Positions 19,860 to 28,005 of a DNA stretch of 64,000 nucleotides are shown here, piece by piece. The stretch is taken from NCBI RefSeq assembly GCF_026651855.1, contig NZ_CP093280.1, forward strand, positions 350,001 to 414,000, in the 5' to 3' direction. The notes beneath the pieces were generated by a model, which was given only the letters and a program-made list of their open reading frames with translations, searched no databases and was not told the origin of the DNA. Each line of letters begins with the position of its first letter. The stretch's first letter is position 1. A program made the translations under genes and the position numbers. Source of the stretch: Pseudomonas silvicola. GTDB lineage: Bacteria > Pseudomonadota > Gammaproteobacteria > Pseudomonadales > Pseudomonadaceae.

Positions 19860-20471
19860 TCAGGCGACCTGCAGATGATCGAGCAATAACAGGGTGGCCT
19901 CTTCCACCGACAGGCTCGCGGTGTCGATCTCGCAATCGGCGTCCAACGGCGCCTCGTAGGGGCTGTCCAGCCCGGTGAAGTCCTTGAGCTGGCCGCTCAG
20001 GGCTTTGCGGTAAAGCCCTTTGGGGTCGCGGCGTGCACAGGCGGCGAAAGGCGTGCTCACGTAAACGCAAACGAACTCGCCCTTGGCGAACAATGCCCTG
20101 GCGGCTTCGCGCTCGGCGCGAAATGGCGAGATAGCCGCCACGATCACCACCAACCCGGCCTCGACCATCAACCGAGCCACCTCGGCCATGCGACGCATGT
20201 TTTCCTTGCGAGCCGCCGCGTCCATGCCCAGGTCCTTGCACAGCCCCCCACGAACGTTGTCGCCGTCCAGCAGGAACGTGTGCAACCCGCGCCGATGCAG
20301 GTGCATCTCCAGCGCATTGGCGAGCGTCGACTTGCCCGCGCCAGACAGTCCCGTCAACCAGATGCAGCGTGGCTGCTGGCCCTTGATCGCGGCGCGCGCG
20401 GCGGTCGGGACGCTGGGGGCGCAAGGCTGGATCTGTGGTGCCTCTCCCAGGCCGGGCAGGGTCTCATTCAT
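19860..20471 (-). CDS. cysC: Adenylyl-sulfate (APS) kinase
   Basis: A 203-residue kinase converting adenosine 5'-phosphosulfate to PAPS. The P-loop GLSGAGKS is at residues 41-48, the APS-binding DGDNVRGGL at 69-77, and the conserved [31 protein letters not shown] and FTGLDSPYE follow. The protein is stand-alone, unlike the CysNC fusion many pseudomonads use for assimilation. Its ATG overlaps the stop of the upstream sulfotransferase by 8 bases, which implies that its job is to supply PAPS to that enzyme rather than to sulfate assimilation. Start choice follows this overlap. Confidence 0.95.
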   Translation of the reverse strand: MNETLPGLGEAPQIQPCAPSVPTAARAAIKGQQPRCIWLTGLSGAGKSTLANALEMHLHRRGLHTFLLDGDNVRGGLCKDLGMDAAARKENMRRMAEVARLMVEAGLVVIVAAISPFRAEREAARALFAKGEFVCVYVSTPFAACARRDPKGLYRKALSGQLKDFTGLDSPYEAPLDADCEIDTASLSVEEATLLLLDHLQVA

Positions 20472-21168
20472 AACCGAGCAACTCATAATCACGTTGGTAG
20501 GCACGGCGAACCAACCGCCGCGTTCGAACCGAACAGAAGTCCCGGGCCTGCGCTTGCAGGCGCTGGCGCGACGGGTTGACCCGTGGCAAGTCGCGCTCAA
20601 CCCCGAAATGTTCGCACAACTGGCCAAAGTCATCGCCGATATTTTCCTGACGACCAATGAAGTCCATGGCCATATGGCCCAGTGAGTCGACGAGGAAATC
20701 GGTTTGCGGGGCGAAATGAATCTGCTTGTGCAGGTTGTCGGCATGCAGCCAGTGGCTGACGAACTGGTTGAAGTCCGTGTACCGGTTGACCATGGCGTGA
20801 GCTGTGTGGTCGCGGTCGTTGGGCGGGTTGCCCTTCAGGTAGGCGAACGCCGAATACGCCCGTTCCAGCGGGTCGCGCACGAAGGCGAACTTGAAGCTGG
20901 CGGCAAACTGGCGAGGGAATTGCTGTTCGTACCAGTACAACGGGATATGGCCCGGGTACCAACCGTCGAACAGGGCGGTGCACACGCTGCTTCCCGCGCA
21001 CTTGGGCACATGTATGAACAGGCAATCGCGCTGGGCGAAGGCCTCGGGAAAACGCAGGCTGGCCGACATGGACTTGTTGACAGCCTGGCGGTCAACCACC
21101 GAAAGGCGGCCCAGCAGAAAGGACCTCTGGGACTTGGGAAGTAACTTCCAGACGAAACGTTGCAGCAT
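20464..21168 (-). CDS. PAPS-dependent sulfotransferase (Sulfotransfer_2 type)
   Basis: A 234-residue cytoplasmic sulfotransferase. The 5'-phosphosulfate-binding loop is HVPKCAGSS at residues 53-61 and the 3'-phosphate-binding motif is [11 protein letters not shown] at 96-106 (Arg98 and Ser106), the standard pair for PAPS binding in carbohydrate sulfotransferases. It overlaps cysC, which makes the donor. Because it sits between msbA and hldE in the LPS locus, the acceptor is plausibly an LPS core or other surface sugar; that is inference from context. Other acceptors (lipid, small molecule) are not excluded. No signal peptide is seen. Confidence 0.88.
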   Translation of the reverse strand: MLQRFVWKLLPKSQRSFLLGRLSVVDRQAVNKSMSASLRFPEAFAQRDCLFIHVPKCAGSSVCTALFDGWYPGHIPLYWYEQQFPRQFAASFKFAFVRDPLERAYSAFAYLKGNPPNDRDHTAHAMVNRYTDFNQFVSHWLHADNLHKQIHFAPQTDFLVDSLGHMAMDFIGRQENIGDDFGQLCEHFGVERDLPRVNPSRQRLQAQARDFCSVRTRRLVRRAYQRDYELLGYE

Positions 21169-21278
21169 TGCAGTACCCGTTTGAGTGCGGCGGCCCGTGT
21201 GGGCTACCCGCGACAGCGAGACTCGACAATAGCAACGCGAGGCTGAAGATATATTTACCTTTGGTCAACAACGTAAAG

Positions 21279-21302
21279 GGGGCGACACAAAGGCCGCCCC
21301 CA
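21279..21302 (-). terminator. Intrinsic terminator downstream of msbA
   Basis: On the minus strand a 7-bp GC stem (GGGGGCG / CGCCCCC; 21279-21285 with 21296-21302) is followed by TTTACGTT, 28 bases after the msbA stop. The 10-base word CAACGTAAAG occurs on both sides of the hairpin (about 21269-21278 and 21302-21311). It implies that the sulfotransferase-cysC-hldE genes need their own promoter or read-through. Confidence 0.65.
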
Positions 21303-21329
21303 ACGTAAAGACCTGACTACATGTGGCCG

Positions 21330-23918
21330 TCAGGTGATGTCGGCCGCCACCGGCTCATCCAGCCCCATGGCATGCAGCTTGGCATAGAAGCCGTTGCGCG
21401 CCAGCAACTGGTCGTGGGTGCCGCGCTCGACGATCTGGCCCTGGTCCATCACCAGAATAAGGTCGGCCTTCTCGATGGTCGACAGGCGGTGGGCGATAAC
21501 CAGGGTGGTACGGCCTTTCATGACCTGGTCCAATGCCGCCTGGATATGCCGCTCCGACTCAGTGTCCAGCGCCGAGGTGGCCTCGTCCAGAATCAGCAAG
21601 GGGGCGTTCTTGAGCAGCGCACGGGCAATGGCCAGGCGCTGGCGCTGGCCACCGGACAGCAGCACGCCGTTCTCGCCTACCTGGGTATCGAAACCATTGG
21701 GCAACTGCTGGACGAAGTCCATGGCATACGCATCGGCCGCGGCCTTCTCGATATCGGCCCGCGGCGCTCCAGCCAGGTCGCCGTAGGCGATGTTGTTGGC
21801 CACGGTGTCGCTGAACAGCGTCACGTGCTGGGTCACCTGGGCGATATGGCGGCGCAGGTTGATCAGTTTGAAGTCCTCGACCTCGACGCCATCGATCAGA
21901 ATCTCGCCATCAGTATGGTGGTAGAAGCGCGGGATCAGGCTGGCCAGGGTCGACTTGCCACTGCCCGAACGGCCCACCAGCGCCACCATCTGCCCCGGCT
22001 CGACGGTGAAACTGATGTTGTCCAGCACACGCCGCTCGGTGTCGGGATAGGTGAAGCTCAGGTTGCGCACTTCCAGGCGGCCACTGACGCGCTCGCGCTC
22101 GACGGTGCCGGTGTCCACTTCCGGCTCTTCATCCAACTGCTCGAAGATACTCTCGGCACCGGCGACACCTTTCTGGATGGTGGAACTGACTTCCGACAGC
22201 TGACGGATCGGCTTGGGCAACAGGCCGGCCAGGGTGATGTAGGCGATCATGTCACCGGGCGAAGCATCACCGCGCAGCAGCAGCACCAGGAACATCAGCA
22301 CGGCCATGGCGGTGTAGATCACCAGCTGCAGCATGGGCGTGTAGATGGAGCCGGTGCGGGTCATGCGCAGTTGCTTGTCGGTGTTGCTCTGGCTGGCCTT
22401 GAAGAACCGCTCGCGCTCGAACGTCTCGCCGCCGAAGCTGCGCACCACGCGGTAGCCCTGAATGGTTTCGGAAGCAACATGGGTCACATCGCCCATGGCT
22501 ACCTGGATTTTCTTGCTCTGCTTGCGGAATTTGCTGCTGGCGGTACGCACCATGACGGCGATCAGCGGCAGGATGGCGACCATCACCAGGGTAAGGCGCC
22601 AGTTCATCAGCAACAGCGAGCCGAACAGGAACACCACGGTCATGCCTTCGCGGATCACCACCTTGATGGCGTCGGTGGCCGCGCCCGTGACCATGGTCAC
22701 GTTGAAGGTGATGCGCGAGATCAGGCTGGCCAGGGTCGACTTGCCACTGCCCGAACGGCCCACCAGCGCCACCATCTGCCCCGGCTCGACGGTGAAACTG
22801 ATGTTGTCCAGCACACGCCGCTCGGTGTCGGGATAGGTGAAGCTCAGGTTGCGCACTTCCAGGCGGCCACTGACGCGCTCGCGCTCGACGGTGCCGGTGT
22901 CCACTTCCGGCTCTTCATCCAACTGCTCGAAGATACTCTCGGCACCGGCGACACCTTTCTGGATGGTGGAACTGACTTCCGACAGCTGACGGATCGGCTT
23001 GGGCAACAGGCCGGCCAGGGTGATGTAGGCGATCATGTCACCGGGCGAAGCATCACCGCGCAGCAGCAGCACCAGAAACATCAGCACGGCCATGGCGGTG
23101 TAGATCACCAGCTGCAGCATGGGCGTGTAGATGGAGCCGGTGCGGGTCATGCGCAGTTGCTTGTCGGTGTTGCTCTGGCTGGCCTTGAAGAACCGCTCGC
23201 GCTCGAACGTCTCGCCGCCGAAGCTGCGCACCACGCGGTAGCCCTGAATGGTTTCGGAAGCAACATGGGTCACATCGCCCATGGCCACCTGGATTTTCTT
23301 GCTCTGCTTGCGGAATTTGCTGCTGGCGGTACGCACCATGACGGCGATCAGCGGCAGGATGGCGACCATCACCAGGGTAAGGCGCCAGTTCATCAGCAAC
23401 AGCGAGCCGAACAGGAACACCACGGTCATGCCTTCGCGGATCACCACCTTGATGGCGTCGGTGGCCGCGCCCGTGACCATGGTCACGTTGAAGGTGATGC
23501 GCGAGATCAGGCGCCCGGAATTGTTCTGGTCGAAATAGCGGTTGGGCAGGGTGAGCAGGTTGTTGAACAACTGAAGGCGCAGGTCTTGCACCAGGCCCAG
23601 GGAAACCTTGGCCAGGAAGTAGTTGCCCAGGTACGACCCCAGCCCCTGCCAGGCCGCGATCAGAATGATCAGCAGCGGCACCGCCTGCAGCAGCCGCAGG
23701 TCGCGCAGGTAAGGCACGGTGGGGAACAGCGAGGCATTGGGGTTGGTCAGGCCGTCGACGAAATACTTGAGGATGTAGCCCAGCATCGGCTGCGTGGAGG
23801 CAAAGATGAGGAAGCCTACGATGCTCAAGGCAAAAATGCCCACGTACGGCCGCATGTAGGACAGCAGGCGGAAGTAGACCTTGAGGCTGGACGGTTCGGC
23901 TTTTTCTGAATGACTCAT
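21330..23918 (-). CDS. msbA: Lipid A export ATP-binding/permease protein MsbA carrying an in-frame internal duplication
   Basis: MsbA flips lipid A-core across the inner membrane. Here the open frame is 862 residues instead of about 600, because residues about 139-400 and 401-662 are the same 262-residue block twice. The order is TM1-TM2, then [TM3-TM6, linker, start of the ATPase domain to Walker A GRSGSGKST], the same block again, and finally the rest of one ATPase domain: LSGGQRQRLA near 753, Walker B LLILDEATSALD near 773, and IAHRLST near 810. Only the last ATPase domain is complete. Removing one copy leaves an ordinary 600-residue MsbA. I chose the ATG at 23918 (MSHSEKAEPSSLKVYF); a TTG lies 18 bases upstream. 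Whether the long form works, or the array collapses at some frequency, is unknown. Confidence 0.93.
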   Translation of the reverse strand: MSHSEKAEPSSLKVYFRLLSYMRPYVGIFALSIVGFLIFASTQPMLGYILKYFVDGLTNPNASLFPTVPYLRDLRLLQAVPLLIILIAAWQGLGSYLGNYFLAKVSLGLVQDLRLQLFNNLLTLPNRYFDQNNSGRLISRITFNVTMVTGAATDAIKVVIREGMTVVFLFGSLLLMNWRLTLVMVAILPLIAVMVRTASSKFRKQSKKIQVAMGDVTHVASETIQGYRVVRSFGGETFERERFFKASQSNTDKQLRMTRTGSIYTPMLQLVIYTAMAVLMFLVLLLRGDASPGDMIAYITLAGLLPKPIRQLSEVSSTIQKGVAGAESIFEQLDEEPEVDTGTVERERVSGRLEVRNLSFTYPDTERRVLDNISFTVEPGQMVALVGRSGSGKSTLASLISRITFNVTMVTGAATDAIKVVIREGMTVVFLFGSLLLMNWRLTLVMVAILPLIAVMVRTASSKFRKQSKKIQVAMGDVTHVASETIQGYRVVRSFGGETFERERFFKASQSNTDKQLRMTRTGSIYTPMLQLVIYTAMAVLMFLVLLLRGDASPGDMIAYITLAGLLPKPIRQLSEVSSTIQKGVAGAESIFEQLDEEPEVDTGTVERERVSGRLEVRNLSFTYPDTERRVLDNISFTVEPGQMVALVGRSGSGKSTLASLIPRFYHHTDGEILIDGVEVEDFKLINLRRHIAQVTQHVTLFSDTVANNIAYGDLAGAPRADIEKAAADAYAMDFVQQLPNGFDTQVGENGVLLSGGQRQRLAIARALLKNAPLLILDEATSALDTESERHIQAALDQVMKGRTTLVIAHRLSTIEKADLILVMDQGQIVERGTHDQLLARNGFYAKLHAMGLDEPVAADIT
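21933..22718. repeat. 786-bp tandem duplication in msbA, copy nearer the 3' end of the gene
   Basis: This is the second (C-terminal side) copy of the block. The 8-base word GATCAGGC occurs at 21933, 22719 and 23505, exactly 786 bp apart, marking the duplication junctions. The surrounding original contexts differ (GGGATCAGGCTGG against GAGATCAGGCGCC), so the event probably arose by short-homology recombination. I found two differences from the other copy, both third-position silent changes: GTA/GTG in QVAMGDV and TTC/TTT in LMFLV. Confidence 0.95.
22719..23504. repeat. 786-bp tandem duplication in msbA, copy nearer the 5' end of the gene
   Basis: This is the first (N-terminal side) copy of the block described at 21933-22718. 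The unit is a multiple of three, so the reading frame is kept across both junctions and no stop codon is created. Confidence 0.95.
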
Positions 23919-24024
23919 AAAAATCTGCACGTACAAGAGAACGGAAATACTACCACAGGGGCGGCCGGTTAAGCGTATGGGGGCCAGCTAGGGTATGATA
24001 GCCGGCTATTTTCAGGGGGCCGGC

Positions 24025-24669
24025 ATGCAAAAACTCGACTACGCGGACTATCAGGTCCTTCGCCAGGGTGCCCGGGTCATCGAGGCCGACGGCCACGGCG
24101 AGAAAGTCTTGCTGCTGCCCAACGGCAACTTCATCAAGCTGTTTCGCCGCAAGCGCGTGATCACTTCGGCAGCGCTGTTCCCCTACGCTCGACGGTTCGC
24201 CAGCAACACCCAGGCGCTGAGCAAGCGCGGCATCCCTTGCCCGCGCATCTTGGGCATTTACCGGGTTGCGGAGATAGAACGGGACGTGGTGCATTATGCC
24301 CCCCTGCCCGGCCAGACCCTGCGCCAACTGATCACCGCCGACGTGCCGCCACCCCGCGCCCTGTTGACCCAGTTCGCCCGTTTCGTGGCGCAGTTGCATG
24401 AGCGAGGCGTGTACTTCCGCTCCCTGCACCTGGGCAACGTGGTGATGACCCCGCAGAACGACCTGGGCCTGATCGACATCGCGGACCTGCGCACCTACCC
24501 CTGGGCACTGCGCAAGAGCCTGTGCCTGCGCAACTTCCAGCACATGCTGCGCTATGACGAAGACCGCCAGTGGCTGTTGCAGGAAGGCGGGGTGCCGTTC
24601 CTCGAAGCCTACGCCCGTCATGCCCCGCGAAAATGGAACAGTGAACAACTGGCCCAGCGCCTGGTCTGA
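24025..24669 (+). CDS. Small kinase-fold protein of the LPS core locus (PA4998-like)
   Basis: A 214-residue protein of the lipopolysaccharide kinase / 'toluene tolerance' group found beside msbA in pseudomonads. It keeps the outline of a Kdo/heptose kinase: a lysine-containing strand (FIKLFRRKRV), the inter-lobe region, a catalytic-loop-like segment GVYFRSLHLGN and a DFG-like LGLIDIADLR. The position of the catalytic Asp in related kinases (HxD) appears to be Ser here, so activity is uncertain. The ATG at 24025 has GGGGG upstream, and a -10-like TATGAT lies at 23994-23999. The gene is divergent from msbA. Confidence 0.78.
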   Translation: MQKLDYADYQVLRQGARVIEADGHGEKVLLLPNGNFIKLFRRKRVITSAALFPYARRFASNTQALSKRGIPCPRILGIYRVAEIERDVVHYAPLPGQTLRQLITADVPPPRALLTQFARFVAQLHERGVYFRSLHLGNVVMTPQNDLGLIDIADLRTYPWALRKSLCLRNFQHMLRYDEDRQWLLQEGGVPFLEAYARHAPRKWNSEQLAQRLV

Positions 24670-24843
24670 CCTGCCAGGCGGGGGTGCATTCGCCTTCATC
24701 CCATGGCAAGATCATTGCAGTGGTGGGCTCGGCCTGTGAACGCCCCTTTTCAATCGACGACAGCCACCCAGGTTGATGTCAGCGACACTCGTTCAACTGA
24801 CTCTGTCGCCCGTTTGCGCGAGAATTCTGCTCAAGGCCACTCT

Positions 24844-25740
24844 ATGACTGCACGCACCAATGACCAGCCGCTAGTGACAGTCCTTATCGCGTGCTACAAC
24901 CACGCGGCCTACGTGGAGGCCAGTATCGCGAGCGTGCTGAACCAGACCTATCCCCACATAGAGCTGCTGGTCATCGACGATGGCTCCAGGGACGACAGTG
25001 TCGCCCTGCTTCGCCAATTGCAGGCCCGCCATGGCTTCGACCTTCAGGTCCAGGAAAACCAGGGGTTGTCGCGCACCCTCAATGCTGGCATAGCCCGCGC
25101 CCGCGGCTCGCTGATCGTGCCGTTCGGCTCCGATGACATCATGCTGCCCCACCGCATCGCCACCCAGGTCAGCTACATGGCCGACAAGCCGGAAGTAGGT
25201 GCCTGTTCAGCCAATGTCGAAACCATCGACCACTTCGGCCAGGTGATGGGCGCCCGCGAACAGCGCCACCGCAACCTGCCATTCCGGCGCCTGGAATTCG
25301 ATGACCTGTTCCTGGGCCGCAAGCCGGGCCCCAGCGCGGCCACCCTGATGTTCCGCCGCGAGGCGCTGCAACAGGTAGGCGGCTTCAACCCCGACATTCG
25401 GCTGGAAGACATCTACATCACCCTGGCCATTCTGCGTGCCGGCTATTACATCGACGTGTTGGGCGAAGTCCTGGCACAGTATCGCGACCACCCCACCAAC
25501 ACCTTCAAGAATGGCCGGTTCATGATCGACAATGTACTGCGCACCTATGCGCAGTTCAGCGACCACCCGGACTATGAACAGGTGTGCATGCGTTTTCGCA
25601 ACTCGATGTTCCTCAAGTTCGCCAAGAACAACAAGCCGCTGGCGCGCGAAACCCTCAAGCAGATTCCGCTTCGCCACTGGAACCGCAAGACCGTGCGCGG
25701 TCTGTTCAGGCTACTGTCACCACGCCCCCAGCACCATTGA
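24844..25740 (+). CDS. Glycosyltransferase family 2, LPS core (WapR-like position)
   Basis: A 298-residue GT-A glycosyltransferase. The nucleotide-binding VTVLIACYNHAAYVEASIASV and LLVIDDGSRDDS (Asp45/Asp46), the metal-binding SDD (Asp97-Asp98) and the acceptor-side RLEDIYITLAIL are all present. No transmembrane segment is seen. It lies opposite waaL, where P. aeruginosa carries the rhamnosyltransferase wapR, so it probably adds an outer-core sugar; the donor sugar cannot be read from sequence. The ATG at 24844 has AAGG upstream. Confidence 0.88.
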   Translation: MTARTNDQPLVTVLIACYNHAAYVEASIASVLNQTYPHIELLVIDDGSRDDSVALLRQLQARHGFDLQVQENQGLSRTLNAGIARARGSLIVPFGSDDIMLPHRIATQVSYMADKPEVGACSANVETIDHFGQVMGAREQRHRNLPFRRLEFDDLFLGRKPGPSAATLMFRREALQQVGGFNPDIRLEDIYITLAILRAGYYIDVLGEVLAQYRDHPTNTFKNGRFMIDNVLRTYAQFSDHPDYEQVCMRFRNSMFLKFAKNNKPLARETLKQIPLRHWNRKTVRGLFRLLSPRPQHH

Positions 25741-25752
25741 TGGCCTGCGCGG

Positions 25753-26943
25753 CTAACGCGCCTGCAGGCGCAATGCCAGTGCACGGCCATATACCATGGC
25801 CATTGGAATCCAGATCAGGAACCAGTGTTCCTTGGGCCGCGAGAAGAACGCATTGCCTTCGGTAAGGCCGGCGGCGAACCCGTAGATCAGCCAGGTGCTG
25901 GCGATGATCATCAGCGGGTCACGACGCAGTTGCCAGCACCAGCGCGCCGCGGTCGCATAAAGCCCCAGCCATAGCACCAGGCCGACAATACCGGCTGAAT
26001 ACAGCACGCCCAACTCGATATTATGCGGGTCGGAGAAGGTGACGCCTGGCAACTCCGGGATGCTCACCGTCATGGAGGTCCCATACCCGTAGCCCAGAAG
26101 GGGCTTGAGGCTGATCTGGTGCAGGGAGTCAATCCAGATGGATGGGCGGTAGGACACCCCACGCTGGGTAATCTGCGCGGGGTCAACCAGCAGCAGCACT
26201 ACCACCAGTGCCGCCACCAGGCCGACCAGCAATAGCGCACGGCGGCGGTTACCGACGACCAGCAGCCACAGCACGGCCGCGCCCAGCCCGACCATGGGCG
26301 TGCGCGAACCGGTGGCCAGGATAGCCACGCCCAGCGCGGCCAGGCATAGCAATGACAGCGCATCGAGCATGCGCGGCGCCAGTATCCAGCTCGCGAGCCA
26401 GTAAGCGGCGAATGCGCCCAGCACATGGGCGGTCAACAACGGGTTTTCCAGCGCCCCATAGCCGGTCAGGCGGCCATCGATGGGCCGCGGCGTGACCAGA
26501 AACCACACCACCGAACCCGCCGCGAACACCGCCGCCAGCACTGCTGCGGCGCGGGTGCAGAGGATAAAGCGGGGAGCATCGACATGGTTCATCAACCCGG
26601 CCGAGAACAGCAGCAGGCCAAGATAAAAGGGACGCTTGTAGCCATCGTCGAAACCGTCGATGCCCGTTGCCCAGAACTGGCTGATGAAAATGTAGACGCT
26701 GAAAAGCAGGAAGGCGATGAACAGGCTGTTGCTCACCAGCGGCTTGAGCAAGCGGGGGCGCAGTACCAGGGCGACCAGGGTAGGCAATGCCAGCAGTACA
26801 TAGAACAGGGTATGCACCGCGGAGCGGTTGCCCACCCAGAACAGGCCAGTCAGCAGCACGACCCAGCCCAGGGGTAGCACGTACTGAATCAGAAACTCAC
26901 TGACACGCCGGTTGACCGGCAGCGAAGGTACAAGGGTAGACAT
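25753..26943 (-). CDS. waaL: O-antigen ligase (WaaL family)
   Basis: A 396-residue polytopic inner-membrane protein with about eleven or twelve hydrophobic segments and one large periplasmic loop, the WaaL/Wzy_C architecture. The loop contains the conserved SDPHNIELGVLYSAGIVG with a histidine near residue 307 and an arginine-rich stretch upstream (GSRTPMVGLG). It ligates polymer from undecaprenyl diphosphate to the lipid A-core on the periplasmic face. It is convergent with the GT2 gene with a 12-bp gap. A polymerase role cannot be fully excluded, but the locus position favours the ligase. Confidence 0.85.
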   Translation of the reverse strand: MSTLVPSLPVNRRVSEFLIQYVLPLGWVVLLTGLFWVGNRSAVHTLFYVLLALPTLVALVLRPRLLKPLVSNSLFIAFLLFSVYIFISQFWATGIDGFDDGYKRPFYLGLLLFSAGLMNHVDAPRFILCTRAAAVLAAVFAAGSVVWFLVTPRPIDGRLTGYGALENPLLTAHVLGAFAAYWLASWILAPRMLDALSLLCLAALGVAILATGSRTPMVGLGAAVLWLLVVGNRRRALLLVGLVAALVVVLLLVDPAQITQRGVSYRPSIWIDSLHQISLKPLLGYGYGTSMTVSIPELPGVTFSDPHNIELGVLYSAGIVGLVLWLGLYATAARWCWQLRRDPLMIIASTWLIYGFAAGLTEGNAFFSRPKEHWFLIWIPMAMVYGRALALRLQAR

Positions 26944-27036
26944 CCGTATTCTCGAATCCTTTAGCCATACAGGCTGGGGCGGGAAAAAGGCGGGACGCGT
27001 AAATCTGCACGGCCAGGCCCGTTTGTTCAAATGAAA

Positions 27037-28005
27037 CTAGCCAGCCAAGGCTCGACGCAGCCGCAACCACCACTCGCCCAGGCCGCCCTTGAGCGCCGCC
27101 GGGCGCAGCGCGGGGCGCATGGCCTCGACGATCTGTTCACCGATTCGCGCGAAGCTGTACTGGCTTTGCACAAGCTGCTGGCCGTTACGGGCGATGCGCT
27201 GCGCAAGCTCGGGGTCGGCGCGCAGTACGGCGAGCTTTTCCTGCAACTGCTCCACGCTGCGGTAGAGCACCAGGTTGTGCATGTCCACGAAGCCCAGCGC
27301 CCGGTTCTCCACGTCGCCCTGATCCCACGCCAGCAACACGCACCCGCAGGCCATGGCCTCGAAGTTCTTGATCATGTACTCGCCCATGCCGACATCGGCA
27401 CCGACGAAGAAGCGTATGCGGTTGAGGGTATTGAGGTAGTCCTCACCGGACTTGGTACGCGTGACCAGCAGGTTTTCACGTGCCCCCAATTCGTCCAGCA
27501 GCACCTTGCGGCCACTGTAGGCGACACTGTTGGTGCTGCCGACGAAGGCCAGCTCGATGTCCCGCTCCACTCCCAGGTCCCGCAGCAGGGTCTGGTCGTA
27601 CCCCTTGGCGACGAATACCGCATCCACGTCTTCCTGACGCAACCGCTCGGTCACCTGGAAACCGGAGCTGATCACCCGCACCCAAGGAATACTGCGGTAA
27701 TGACGGCTGAATTTGCCGGTGTATTTGCAGTCGATGTAATTCTGGTAGGCGTCGTGCTCCAGGATCACCAGGTTCGGCACGCTGCGAATGAAGGCCACCT
27801 GGCGGATTTCCTGCTTGAAACGCAGGAAGAACAGAATGCGGTCGTATTGGCTGGCATCCACTTCGCGACGGAAATAGCCACGCAGGTCGCGCTGGTCGGC
27901 GCTGTCCAGCCAGCGCAGGTCGCACTCGCAGTGCTCGGCCACGGCCTGATAAAGGCGATCAAGAATCACCCGCTGCTCTTTTTGTACCAGGAACAGCACC
28001 TTCAT
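27037..28005 (-). CDS. ssg: LPS-locus glycosyltransferase, Ssg-like
   Basis: A 322-residue GT-B type glycosyltransferase. The N-terminal domain starts MKVLFLVQKEQRVILDRLYQ. The C-terminal nucleotide-sugar domain contains ELAFVGSTNS and the acceptor/donor motif FEAMACGCVLLAWDQGD, characteristic of GT4/CgeB-like enzymes. By position it matches Ssg of P. aeruginosa and P. fluorescens, needed for normal LPS, motility and surface colonisation. It overlaps the upstream deacetylase gene by 4 bases (ATGA). The sugar is unknown. Confidence 0.85.
   Translation of the reverse strand: MKVLFLVQKEQRVILDRLYQAVAEHCECDLRWLDSADQRDLRGYFRREVDASQYDRILFFLRFKQEIRQVAFIRSVPNLVILEHDAYQNYIDCKYTGKFSRHYRSIPWVRVISSGFQVTERLRQEDVDAVFVAKGYDQTLLRDLGVERDIELAFVGSTNSVAYSGRKVLLDELGARENLLVTRTKSGEDYLNTLNRIRFFVGADVGMGEYMIKNFEAMACGCVLLAWDQGDVENRALGFVDMHNLVLYRSVEQLQEKLAVLRADPELAQRIARNGQQLVQSQYSFARIGEQIVEAMRPALRPAALKGGLGEWWLRLRRALAG

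Noticed and set aside
21933-23504. Repeat structure in msbA considered as a mobile element or CRISPR-like array
   Set aside because: The unit is coding sequence of msbA itself, occurs exactly twice, and has neither terminal inverted repeats nor spacers.
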